A stretch of 64,000 nt of DNA, taken from assembly GCA_903847975.1 (NCBI GenBank), contig CAINFC010000077.1, forward strand, positions 1 through 64,000, given 5' to 3'. This document shows positions 8,566 through 16,422 of this stretch, in pieces. Below the pieces are notes generated by a model, which was not told the origin of the DNA, ran no database searches, and saw only the letters and a list, made by a program, of their open reading frames with translations. This DNA is from an uncultured Acidobacteriota bacterium. Its GTDB lineage: Bacteria; Acidobacteriota; UBA6911; CAINFC01. Every line of letters begins with the position of its first letter. Position 1 is the stretch's first letter. A program made the position numbers and the translations under genes.

Positions 8566-9981
8566 ATGAAATCCAAGCATATCGTTCTGATCGTGGATGA
8601 CGAGCCCGCCAACCTGCAAAAACTGCGCCGCGCCCTGATGTCGGAATACCAGGTGGTCGAAGCGAAAAATGCCGCGGAAGCGCTGAGCATCCTGGAAGAT
8701 CTGAAGCTTTCCGCCATTATCACCGATCAGCGCATGCCGGGAATGAAGGGGGTGGAGCTCCTGGAGCATGCCCTGCGCATCCAGCCGATGTGCATGCGCC
8801 TGATCCTGAGCGGGTACACCGAAACCGAAGACCTGATCGAAGCCATGAACACCGGCCGGGTTTACAAGTATATTACCAAGCCGTGGGAGCCGGAGAGACT
8901 GCTGGCCGATCTTAATTCCGCCATTCGCCATTACGAGCTGCTGCAGGAAAATGAACGGCTGCAGTCGGAGCTGCTCAAGGCCAAGGAAAGGCTGGAAAGG
9001 GAAAACCTGCAGCTGCGCAAGGAGATGGAAAAGGAGTCGCCTTATGGCAGCATCGTATTCCGGAGCCGTGCCATCGGCAAAATCCTGGAACTCCTGGATC
9101 GGGTTATTCCCACCGACTCCACGGTCCTCATCCAGGGAGAAACCGGTACAGGGAAGGAGCTGTTCGCCCGGTATATTCACCGCAACAGCCCCCGCAGGGA
9201 TCGGCCGTTCCTGGCCGTCAATTGCGGCGCCGTCCCCCGGGAGCTGATCGAGAGCGAGTTTTTCGGACACCGCCGCGGTGCTTTTACCGGCGCGGGGAGC
9301 GAAAAGCGCGGCTATTTCGACGCCGCCGACGGAGGCACCATTTTCCTGGACGAAATCGGGGAAGCGCCGCCGGAATTGCAGGTCAAGCTCTTGCGGGTCC
9401 TGCAGGAAGGGGAGATCATGCCGGTCGGGGCCCTTAGCCCCCAGAAAATCGAGGTCCGCGTGGTGGCCTGCACCAACCGGGATTTGAAAACCGAGGTGGA
9501 GGCCGGAAGATTCCGCCAGGATCTCTTTTTCCGCCTGCACGTGTTTACCATCGAGATCCCGCCCCTTCGGGAAAGAAAAGAGGACATCCTTCCGCTGGCG
9601 GAACATTTTATGGAAACCGCCTGTCGGCGGCTGCAGAAACCGATGCAAACCCTTTCGGCGGAGGTCTGTTTGACCCTGCAGGGCTATTCCTGGCCGGGAA
9701 ATATCCGGGAGCTGAAGAATGAAATGGAGAGGCTGGCAGTCCTGACTCCCGCCGGATCCCAGGCGGAAGTTTATCTTCTTTCCGATTCTCTGCGCATGGC
9801 GCCCAATGGTGAGCCGAAAAGTACTTCCGGCCGGCTGAAAGCGGAGCTGGAGAGGCTGGAAGAGGCCATTATCCGCGAAACGCTGAAAGATTACGGTCAG
9901 AATCGTTCGCAGGCGGCCCGGGCGCTGGGAATCAGCCGCCAGAACCTTCTAAATAAAATGCGCCAGTTCCAGATTGAATGA
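8566..9981 (+). CDS. sigma-54-dependent response regulator (NtrC type)
   Basis: A 471-residue enhancer-binding protein. The receiver has Asp11-Asp12 and phospho-acceptor Asp54 (IITDQRMPGM), with a conserved Lys in YITKPW. A coiled-coil linker leads to the AAA+ domain with Walker A GETGTGKE, the sigma-54 contact loop GAFTGA, and Walker B TIFLDEIGE. The C-terminal Fis-type helix-turn-helix is NRSQAARALGISRQNLLNKM. It should convert closed sigma-54 complexes to open ones when phosphorylated by the kinase upstream. The adjacent -24/-12 promoter and TGTACA sites make the downstream ECF gene its most likely target. Confidence 0.95.
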   Translation: MKSKHIVLIVDDEPANLQKLRRALMSEYQVVEAKNAAEALSILEDLKLSAIITDQRMPGMKGVELLEHALRIQPMCMRLILSGYTETEDLIEAMNTGRVYKYITKPWEPERLLADLNSAIRHYELLQENERLQSELLKAKERLERENLQLRKEMEKESPYGSIVFRSRAIGKILELLDRVIPTDSTVLIQGETGTGKELFARYIHRNSPRRDRPFLAVNCGAVPRELIESEFFGHRRGAFTGAGSEKRGYFDAADGGTIFLDEIGEAPPELQVKLLRVLQEGEIMPVGALSPQKIEVRVVACTNRDLKTEVEAGRFRQDLFFRLHVFTIEIPPLRERKEDILPLAEHFMETACRRLQKPMQTLSAEVCLTLQGYSWPGNIRELKNEMERLAVLTPAGSQAEVYLLSDSLRMAPNGEPKSTSGRLKAELERLEEAIIRETLKDYGQNRSQAARALGISRQNLLNKMRQFQIE

Positions 9982-9984
9982 AAA

Positions 9985-10105
9985 GCCTGTACAATTGATT
10001 GGATTTGGTGCCTAAAGTTTGTACACCTTGCAACATAAAGATAAACAATAACTTATTGTTTATTAATCGCTTTCACGCTGATTTCTGTCCATAGTTTGTA
10101 CAGGC
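9985..10105 (+). promoter_or_regulatory. candidate upstream activator sites (three TGTACA)
   Basis: TGTACA occurs at 9988-9993, 10020-10025 and 10097-10102. The outer two sit in an inverted pair, GCCTGTACA (9985-9993) and TGTACAGGC (10097-10105). The second and third share AGTTTGTACA (10016-10025, 10093-10102), 77 bp apart. They lie about 100-215 bp upstream of the -24 element, a usual distance for enhancer sites, so they are inferred binding sites for the response regulator encoded just before. Confidence 0.6.
10041..10063. other. AT-rich 11-bp perfect inverted repeat
   Basis: ATAAACAATAA and TTATTGTTTAT are separated by one base. It lies between the TGTACA sites and the sigma-54 promoter. 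It may be a binding site for a bending or regulatory protein; as a terminator it lacks a GC-rich stem. Confidence 0.5.
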
Positions 10106-10200
10106 ACTCCAGCCTTCCAACCGCAGGACGATCCGTGAAATATCTTTTATCTTTAATATTATCTATGGTTTATAAATGATTTAATCAACCGTCTCCCCAG

Positions 10201-10216
10201 TGGCATGCAACATGCA
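10201..10216 (+). promoter_or_regulatory. sigma-54 (-24/-12) promoter
   Basis: TGGCATGCAACATGCA has GG at 10202-10203 and GC at 10214-10215 with exactly 10 bp between, as sigma-54 promoters require (consensus TGGCACG-N4-TTGCA). The start point would be near 10227, leaving a leader of about 35 bases with a GAGGAGAT ribosome-binding site before the ATG at 10262. Confidence 0.8.
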
Positions 10217-10261
10217 ATATACAGGTTGCAACCTGAAAAAGAGTCACGAGGAGATAGGAAA

Positions 10262-10891
10262 ATGAATCCGGAAGTAAAACACATAGAATCGCAAGTGGAG
10301 TTCCCGCACGGCCGGATGCTGGCAGAAAATCATACGGCACCGAAAGGTCTGGACGGCGGAGTGGAAAAATGGTTCGATGAAGTCTACCAGCAGTACCATA
10401 CCGTTATTTTCAAGATCGCCTACCGCATTTTGAAAGACCGTGCCCTGGCCGAAGATGCCCGGCAGGATTCCTTATATAATATTTATCGCGGGTTGCAGTA
10501 TTTCCGCGGAGACTCCAAGCTTTCCACCTGGATCACCCGTATTACCGTCAACGTTTGCCTGGGCATCCTGCGAAGGAAAAAGCGAAATATGGTTTTCGAA
10601 CTGGATGGCAATCCGGAGAACTATGACCATATTGCCGCCGGAGAAGAGAGCAATCCCTATCGAACCTGCTCCGCTGCGGAAAGCAAGGAAAGGGTCAACC
10701 GGGCCTTGTGCGGAATCAGCGGCAAGCACGGTATTGTGGTGCGGCTCCACGATCTCGAAGGTCAGACCATACCGGAAATTTCCAGGAAGCTGAATGTTCC
10801 ATCCGGAACCGTAAAATCCCGACTCTTCTACGGGCGTCAGGAACTGAAGGAATGGCTGGTGAGCGCGCCGGCCTTCGTTCACGCCAACTGA
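10262..10891 (+). CDS. ECF-family RNA polymerase sigma factor
   Basis: A 209-residue sigma factor. Region 2 is IAYRILKDRALAEDARQDSL through STWITRITVNVCLGILRRKK, and region 4 ends PEISRKLNVPSGTVKSRLFY. The ATG at 10262 follows CGAGGAGATAGGAAA. No anti-sigma gene follows; the next gene is convergent. Placing it behind a sigma-54 promoter suggests its level, not an anti-sigma, controls its activity. It would relay the signal from the preceding two-component pair to its own regulon. Its N-terminal 35 residues have no recognisable role. Confidence 0.9.
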   Translation: MNPEVKHIESQVEFPHGRMLAENHTAPKGLDGGVEKWFDEVYQQYHTVIFKIAYRILKDRALAEDARQDSLYNIYRGLQYFRGDSKLSTWITRITVNVCLGILRRKKRNMVFELDGNPENYDHIAAGEESNPYRTCSAAESKERVNRALCGISGKHGIVVRLHDLEGQTIPEISRKLNVPSGTVKSRLFYGRQELKEWLVSAPAFVHAN

Positions 10892-11074
10892 GCGCTTCCC
10901 GGGCAGGCCTGATTTTTTTGCTATGCGAAACAGCGGGGGGAAGCCAAAATCGACTTGCCGTTCATTCCGGAAACTCGTCGGCGGCGATCTCCTGGCTTGC
11001 GCACCAAAAGCCCTTCATCCGCAGGGCCGACGAAGAACGATTTTCCCCTCCTTCCCCCAACCCGCTGACCGCAG

Positions 11075-11111
11075 GCGGCAGATTTCCTGAGGCTTTCGGG
11101 AAATCTGCCGC
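11075..11111. terminator. 13-bp perfect hairpin between convergent genes
   Basis: GCGGCAGATTTCC (11075-11087) pairs perfectly with GGAAATCTGCCGC (11099-11111) around an 11-base loop. A second palindrome, CTTCCCGGGAAG, is at 11119-11130. They lie between the ECF sigma and the convergent esterase gene and probably end or protect both transcripts. There is no T-run on either side, so intrinsic termination is not assured. Confidence 0.5.
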
Positions 11112-11160
11112 TCCTTCCCTTCCCGGGAAGGCAAGGAAATACCGGACCCGGCTCGTGACC

Positions 11161-13317
11161 TCAGGGCTTTCGGCGGGAGGGAGCGTCCGCCGGTTTCAGC
11201 CTGAAATTGGCTTTCAAGTTGGTGCCGTCATTCAGGCGAAGAATCAGCTGGCGGCAGGTGCCCCGCCACTCCGGCTCGGTTACCCAGCAATACTTGTAGG
11301 TCGTCTGGCAGGATTCTCCCGCGAGACGATCCGGCTGGACCTCGGCTGCCGCAACGGGGGCCGAAAGGGAGGAGGAAAGGCCCTCGCAGGGGATTTCCAC
11401 CGACAGCGGATAGCCGTCCGCAAAGATATTGGGCCCCCAGTCGGTTCCCACACGAATAGCTACTTCGACGGTATCCCCGGCATAAACAGCGTTCTTGGCA
11501 GGCCAGGCCTCCAGCTCTCCGTTCAGGCCGGCCGGCTCATAGGACCGGCATTCGAAATTACCCGCCAGGCGCATGGCGGCTTCATCCCCCGCAGGCCCGG
11601 TGTAGACCGCACGAAACGGATAGGCACAAATCGGACGGGTCATCGGCGCGGGGACCGTGTTGGCGCCCGACAGATAATCGGGAGCCATTCCCTGCTCCAC
11701 CCATCGCTCGAGGGGAGCCAGGTAATCGACGATCGCCGGAGCCCCGGCTGCCGTTGGCTGGCCGGAATGCCCCAGTCCCGGCGCCAGGAACAGCCGGGCA
11801 AAGTCACGGGTTTGGGCGATGCCGCCGGAAGCCTCTGCCAGCTGATGGTAAAACTCCAGCGTGGCAATCGGGGACACCTGCGGATCGGCCAGCCCCTGCA
11901 CGAGGATCATCTTTCCGCCAAGAGCCCGGAATGCCGTGAAATCGGGAGTCACTCCGGCCAGGGACAGATCAAAACCGGATGGGGCAACCGAGAACGCCCG
12001 GGCGGTTGCCGGATCATCCAGCCGGATGTCCTGGAGGGTGATCAACGGATTGCCGAAGATAAGGTATTTCAGCGACTGGTCCGTCCACCGGTACTGGAAC
12101 GGTAAAACCAGGGGGCTGGCCTGGCCCACCACGCGCGAACCGTACTGGCTGGCCGCGTCGCCCTGATAATTGGGCAAATACCTTGGATATACCGTTTTCC
12201 CGTTCAGCACCGCCGGGCTGTAGATCGTCTTCAGGAAGTCCCGCTGCAGGGCAGTGAAGCAGGTGGCGTTGTCCGGTACCTCGCTCGGGCAGCGCGGCAG
12301 GTCGACATCGACATCCAGGCTGCAATGGGCGGGATCGGACAGAATGCCGTCCTTGAGACCATCCTCCGCGTCGCACCTGGCCATGGTGATATTCCCCAGA
12401 ACCTTAAGCAGCGGCCCCGGCATCGTATCGGGATTCATCGGAAATACCGGATGGTCGGTGTCGACCGGGAACTGCTTCTGCATGTTCCGTACATAGGCGG
12501 CATTCCGGTTGTATCCCCCCCATTCCAGAACGGGTGAGGTAGCCAGGATGCCGTCGAAATCCTCCGGATAGCGCTGCGCCGCCACCATTCCGTTACGCCC
12601 CCCCCCGGACAGACCGCCGTGATAGGATACCACGGGTCCCTGGCCATAGTACCGGCGCATCATCGCCTTGGCCGTGACCGCCAGGAGGTGCCTGGCGCGG
12701 TGGGCATAGTTGGCCCAGCGGTCCATCCCGTTATAGGAAAGCCAGGCGGCACTGGTGCTCGGGCTGCTGGAGTGGCCCGCGTCGGTCGCCGCAATGGCAT
12801 ACCCCCGGTTGAGCGGCTGCGCCGGGGCCCCGGACACGGCCGGGCTGTAGGTGGGAATGTCGGCTCCAAAATCAGAAGAGGTGCTGCCGCTCAGGTTGAC
12901 AAAAGCAACCGAGGCAATTCCGCCGTCGAACACCGTGCCTCCATATTGGAGGTACTTCTGGTTCCACTGGCTCGGCAGCCTAATTTCCATCTGGACCTGC
13001 CGGTCGGTGGTTTCCGAAAAAATCGGAATGATGGTATTGACGTGGGCCTTAATCCGGCAGAACTCCACGTTGCTGGGCCCTGCGGCGCGCAGGGCTACGG
13101 AATCAATCACCAGCTTGCGTGCCTCGGCCGCAGGCAGCCATTGGCCCTGAAACGTCTCCCAGACGCAGCGCCCGGTTTCCGCCTGCTGCATTCCCGCGCT
13201 CCCTCCTGCCGCAAATGCGGCAGACAGCGCCAGAAAACAGGCAGCCAGCCCCGCCCGTACCAACCGGCCGCTGCTCTTTTTCCAACCAAACGCAATTCTG
13301 CTCTGAAAAGTAATCAT
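11161..13317 (-). CDS. tannase/feruloyl-esterase-family hydrolase with PxKF tail
   Basis: A 718-residue secreted alpha/beta hydrolase. The signal peptide ends near ALSAAFAAGGSA. The tannase family core shows the nucleophile elbow HGGLSGGGRNG with Ser237, then AAQRYPEDFDGI; the acid is in QGLADPQVSP and the base His517 in APGLGHSGQP. The family's RP-x-CxYP and FEC motifs follow, then a C-terminal PxKF-type domain (IFADGYPLSVEIPC, WRGTCRQLILRLNDGTN). The Cys next to Ser and the Cys after His, which make the family's catalytic disulfide, are Leu236 and Ser518 here. The ATG at 13317 follows AGGGAGGA. Tannin, feruloyl or other aromatic esters are possible substrates. Confidence 0.85.
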   Translation of the reverse strand: MITFQSRIAFGWKKSSGRLVRAGLAACFLALSAAFAAGGSAGMQQAETGRCVWETFQGQWLPAAEARKLVIDSVALRAAGPSNVEFCRIKAHVNTIIPIFSETTDRQVQMEIRLPSQWNQKYLQYGGTVFDGGIASVAFVNLSGSTSSDFGADIPTYSPAVSGAPAQPLNRGYAIAATDAGHSSSPSTSAAWLSYNGMDRWANYAHRARHLLAVTAKAMMRRYYGQGPVVSYHGGLSGGGRNGMVAAQRYPEDFDGILATSPVLEWGGYNRNAAYVRNMQKQFPVDTDHPVFPMNPDTMPGPLLKVLGNITMARCDAEDGLKDGILSDPAHCSLDVDVDLPRCPSEVPDNATCFTALQRDFLKTIYSPAVLNGKTVYPRYLPNYQGDAASQYGSRVVGQASPLVLPFQYRWTDQSLKYLIFGNPLITLQDIRLDDPATARAFSVAPSGFDLSLAGVTPDFTAFRALGGKMILVQGLADPQVSPIATLEFYHQLAEASGGIAQTRDFARLFLAPGLGHSGQPTAAGAPAIVDYLAPLERWVEQGMAPDYLSGANTVPAPMTRPICAYPFRAVYTGPAGDEAAMRLAGNFECRSYEPAGLNGELEAWPAKNAVYAGDTVEVAIRVGTDWGPNIFADGYPLSVEIPCEGLSSSLSAPVAAAEVQPDRLAGESCQTTYKYCWVTEPEWRGTCRQLILRLNDGTNLKANFRLKPADAPSRRKP

Positions 13318-13429
13318 GGAATCCTCCCTGACATCCCTGACGGACTGTAAACCGTCTCGCGTGCTTTTTCTTCCGGGGTACATACCTCCACCCCCTTCGT
13401 CGGACCGTATGATTCTGGATTATAGATCA

Positions 13430-13478
13430 ATACCTTGTTGTGGTATACGGACAAATGCGGTCAAATATGGTCAAAAAA
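13430..13478. promoter_or_regulatory. phased direct repeats in a divergent control region
   Basis: Three 10-bp direct repeats, GGACAAATGC, GGTCAAATAT and GGTCAAAAAA, run head to tail at 13449-13478, one helical turn apart. Just left is the inverted repeat ATACC-7-GGTAT (13430-13446). They sit between the divergent esterase and protease genes and look like an operator, perhaps controlling both. No known regulator is recognised. Confidence 0.5.
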
Positions 13479-13586
13479 TTTCCGTTTTGCTTGTTGAAAA
13501 AGGGAAATGGTGTTTGACTTATGAATAGCAAGGTTTGCTGCCTCGCAATGGAGATGAGTCAAATTCCGCGAAAGGAGGCCTTTCCA

Positions 13587-15275
13587 ATGAGGTTACAATC
13601 CCCTGGGTATTTTTCCATTTTCCGTCGCTCCTTTTTTCCTCGGCTCGCACTCGGAAAACCGACCCCCTTGCGCCTTCTCCTGGTTCCGGCCCTTCTGCTG
13701 CTCACCACCACCCTGGGCCTGGCCCTGATGGGCGGTCTGGGACTGATGTGGACCGTATCGTCCACGGAACCCGTAAAGCTGGTCGTCTGCTGGGAAAATC
13801 CGAGCGCTGCCAATCCCCTGGTGGGGGAAGCGGACCAGACCAGCGGCGCACAAAGGCGCGAATGGGTGCGGTTGGCCCTGAAAAATACCTGGGAGCGGGA
13901 AGCGCGGATTCTTTTCACCGGTTGGGATACCTGCCAGAACGAAGCCAGTCCTTCACCGCCCCCTTATTCCATGGGACCTCGCCGGCCCGGCACCGCGGAT
14001 GAGAACATCAAGATCCTGATTACGGCCAGCGGGGGAAGCCAGAACCCGGGGCACGGATCCTATGGAGACTATATGCCCTCGGGTGTCCGCCTGAACCTGC
14101 ACCATGCCAGCCAGAGTTGGTATGAGTACCTGGCCATTCATGAGTTCGGCCACGTCCTCGGCCTGTATCACGAGGAAGAACGTTCCGACTGGCCCAGCAA
14201 CATCAACGGCTGCCCTCCGCAAAGCTGGCCTACCTCCTGGCCCTGGTGGCCGGTCCCGACGGAAATGCTGTGGGGAGCGTTCGACCGCAACTCGGTCATG
14301 GCCTACTGCTCCGGAGGGCCCGATGCCCTCAGCCCCAAAGATATTGCCGGCGTGCAGCGCTACTACCAGCGCCACATTCCAGGCTCGCTGTTGTCCCTGC
14401 CGGGCTCCCTTTGCCTGAGCGCTCACGCCGCAGCGAACAACGGAGAACGGGCGTTCGGCTGGGCCTGTGATGAGGCGCTCGACGATCAGGAGTGGCGCTT
14501 CGATCCCCAGACCGATGCGCTTTTCATTCAGGAGCCGGGCAGCACTACCCACCGTTGCCTCGACGTGAACACCGTAAATTACAATGACGTGCAGATCTGG
14601 AGCTGCCTGCAGGGAGCCAACCAGAAGTGGGCCTTCCGCTCCGTGGTGATCCGCGGGTACGGCGGTTTATGCCTGACACGGCCGGCCGGCGGATCGGGCT
14701 CGCTCACCATGCAAAGCTGCACCGGGTCCGCCGCGCAACTCTGGCGGGTGGTCACCCAGCCGACCACCAGCCTGGTCCAGCTTCAATCCGAAACCGGGAC
14801 TTTATGCCTGACCATGAGGGGAGGGAGCGGCAGCGATGCCTTGGCCCTTCCCTGCAACAGCATTTTTCTTCCTTCGATTCAAAAGTCGGCTTCCGCGCTG
14901 TCAGACGCTGCGGCCCTCCCGCGGGCCGCCCTGCCGGCCAACCCGTCCGCAAACGAGATCCATGAGTTTGTGATGAGCTCCGGAGGCATGATCGGCGTGT
15001 TCAACTATGGCAGCGACAATCTGTGCCTGGATGTGCACGACGTCTGGGATTCCTCCTTTACCACCGGCGATGGAGGCCCGGTGGTCGGCCAGCGGGTTCA
15101 GTTTTTCAAGTGCTATTTCACGCAGCTCAATCAGAAGTGGAGCTTCAGCGGACAGTTGGTTTCCGTCAATCGCTGCCTGCAGCTGGATGGCGCGGCAACC
15201 GCCAACGGATCCGCCGCCGAGATGGCTCCGTGCAGCTCCACCGCAGCCCAGCAGAAGTGGGACTACCACTGGTGA
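13587..15275 (+). CDS. secreted metzincin protease with ricin-type lectin repeats
   Basis: A 562-residue exported protein. A hydrophobic leader (LRLLLVPALLLLTTTLGLAL) anchors or exports it. The protease has zinc motif HEFGHVLGLYH starting at His185 and a Met-turn SVMAYC, so it is a metzincin zinc endopeptidase. The C-terminal half has Gln-x-Trp motifs typical of ricin B beta-trefoils (QEW, QKW, QLW, QKW, QKW), about one and a half lectin domains likely binding a glycan. The ATG at 13587 follows AAAGGAGG at an ideal distance; an earlier in-frame ATG lacks one. A role in degrading glycosylated or matrix proteins is inferred. Confidence 0.85.
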   Translation: MRLQSPGYFSIFRRSFFPRLALGKPTPLRLLLVPALLLLTTTLGLALMGGLGLMWTVSSTEPVKLVVCWENPSAANPLVGEADQTSGAQRREWVRLALKNTWEREARILFTGWDTCQNEASPSPPPYSMGPRRPGTADENIKILITASGGSQNPGHGSYGDYMPSGVRLNLHHASQSWYEYLAIHEFGHVLGLYHEEERSDWPSNINGCPPQSWPTSWPWWPVPTEMLWGAFDRNSVMAYCSGGPDALSPKDIAGVQRYYQRHIPGSLLSLPGSLCLSAHAAANNGERAFGWACDEALDDQEWRFDPQTDALFIQEPGSTTHRCLDVNTVNYNDVQIWSCLQGANQKWAFRSVVIRGYGGLCLTRPAGGSGSLTMQSCTGSAAQLWRVVTQPTTSLVQLQSETGTLCLTMRGGSGSDALALPCNSIFLPSIQKSASALSDAAALPRAALPANPSANEIHEFVMSSGGMIGVFNYGSDNLCLDVHDVWDSSFTTGDGGPVVGQRVQFFKCYFTQLNQKWSFSGQLVSVNRCLQLDGAATANGSAAEMAPCSSTAAQQKWDYHW

Positions 15276-15318
15276 TGGCCCGGCAGAAAGTCCCACATCT
15301 GTGGATTTACGTTGGGGA

Positions 15319-15541
15319 AAGCCCTTATAGGGCTTCGGAACACAGCCCGGGGTTGGTGCATTTCGCGCCTACCCCGGGTAGGGACACCCGCAGGCGACAA
15401 CCCTGAAAGGATTGCGCAAAATCCAGCCATACCAGGTGTTTGCGCAGCCCTTACAGGGCTGATTTTCAAAAAAATCCGCCTACCCGGGGTAGCGCCTGCG
15501 GCGCAACCCCGGGCTGTGTTCCGGAACCCCTTTGGGGTTCC
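15319..15541. repeat. composite palindromic intergenic repeat
   Basis: The 476 bp between the protease and the HhH gene hold this element and no convincing gene. CGGAACACAGCCCGGGGTTG (15336-15355) is exactly inverted at 15504-15523, and the outer arms reach CTACCCCGGGTA (15369-15380) and TACCCGGGGTAG (15481-15492). Three further hairpins are nested: AAGCCC/GGGCTT (15319-15335), CAGCCCT/AGGGCTG (15445-15461) and GGAACCCC/GGGGTTCC (15523-15541). The element resembles dispersed palindromic repeats of many environmental bacteria; any function is unknown. Confidence 0.7.
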
Positions 15542-15751
15542 TGCTACTTTTTGCCGGTTTATCGTTGGTGAGTCGTTGGTTACAAATTCACAGTCTCCTC
15601 GAGGAAGGCCCTTTCGCAAATCCATCGGAAATACACCGGCTTGGAAAAATTCTTTTCGCAAAGAGGAACACGCCGCGGTTATTGAGGATGGAAGCCTTGG
15701 GAAAAGGTGATTCCGAAGATCATGTACCAACATTCACCAAAGGAGAATCCC

Positions 15752-16078
15752 ATGAAAAACATTCTGTCCTTGACCAGAACCATGCTGCTGCTGGCGGTGG
15801 CCCTGTCGCTTTCCCTCTCGGGAGCCCTGGCCCAGTCCAGGACGACGGCCAGGCCGGAATCGGCCGCCAAAGTGGCGGAAGCGGGAAAGACCGTCAACAT
15901 CAATCAGGCCACGGCGGAGCAACTGACCACGATTAATGGCGTCGGCCCGGTCATGGCTCAGCGGATCGTCGAATTCCGCCAGAAAAACGGAGCCTTTAAA
16001 AAAGTCGAGGATCTGCTTTCCGTAAAAGGGATCGGCGAAAAAAAGCTGGATAAAATGCGCGGGCAGATCAGCCTGTAG
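15752..16078 (+). CDS. ComEA-like helix-hairpin-helix protein
   Basis: A 108-residue exported protein: a signal peptide (LLLAVALSLSLSGALAQ) then a double helix-hairpin-helix domain, VNINQATAEQLTTINGVGPV with AQRIVEFRQKNGAF and LLSVKGIGEKKLDKM. This fold binds double-stranded DNA without sequence preference and in ComEA captures DNA in the periplasm for uptake. No other competence genes are nearby, so competence is possible but not shown. The ATG at 15752 follows AAAGGAGAATCCC; the protein ends before a strong terminator. Confidence 0.85.
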   Translation: MKNILSLTRTMLLLAVALSLSLSGALAQSRTTARPESAAKVAEAGKTVNINQATAEQLTTINGVGPVMAQRIVEFRQKNGAFKKVEDLLSVKGIGEKKLDKMRGQISL

Positions 16079-16116
16079 CCGAATCCCCCGCACTCTCCTC
16101 CCTCCCCAAAAATCAT

Positions 16117-16169
16117 GGCCTATCGACCCCGAGGCATTTCCCCCGGGGCGATAGGCCTTTAATTTTTTT
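16117..16169 (+). terminator. Rho-independent terminator
   Basis: GGCCTATCG (16117-16125) pairs with CGATAGGCC (16149-16157), with an inner CCCCG/CGGGG extension, followed by a T-rich tract. It ends the ComEA-like transcript. Confidence 0.9.
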
Positions 16170-16222
16170 AAAACCGGGAACCGGCGGGCCTCCTGGAACG
16201 TCAGTAGAAATAACGGCCCCTT

Positions 16223-16329
16223 GCCGCCGGAGCAGTTTTAACCGGGTAGCCTCCTACCATGGCGTACCGCTCCGGTGGCATCCCTCGTCGCATTTTGTGG
16301 AGGACATGGCGGCAGCAGAGGACCTCCAC
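16223..16329 (+). other. structured non-coding segment
   Basis: GCCGCCGGAGC (16223-16233) pairs with GCTCCGGTGGC (16269-16279), 11 bp with one G-T, and encloses GGTAG/CTACC (16245-16249, 16254-16258). A second stem GTGGAGG/CCTCCAC (16297-16303, 16323-16329) follows. It lies between a terminator and the TPR gene's promoter, so it may be a small RNA or an attenuator of another transcript. A 17-codon ATG frame lies within it but is not convincing. Confidence 0.4.
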
Positions 16330-16330
16330 T

Positions 16331-16360
16331 TTGACAGCCAGGGGGAGTCTGTGAGATAAT
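16331..16360 (+). promoter_or_regulatory. sigma-70 type promoter
   Basis: TTGACA (16331-16336) and GATAAT (16355-16360) are 18 bp apart. The start would be near 16367, about 55 bases before the TPR protein start. Confidence 0.65.
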
Positions 16361-16422
16361 CCCACACTGGGTGCCAACGGAAGTTATTAATAATAAACAA
16401 GTTATCTTTTAAAGAGGACAGA

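Noticed and set aside
15707-15751. Upstream start for the HhH protein
   Set aside because: A strong AAAGGAG site and a normal signal peptide begin at 15752; the extra 15 residues are unlike a leader.
16311-16364. 17-codon frame ATG to TAA before the TPR gene
   Set aside because: Its ribosome-binding stretch lies only 2 bases from the ATG, the frame overlaps the promoter and a stem, and the product resembles nothing.
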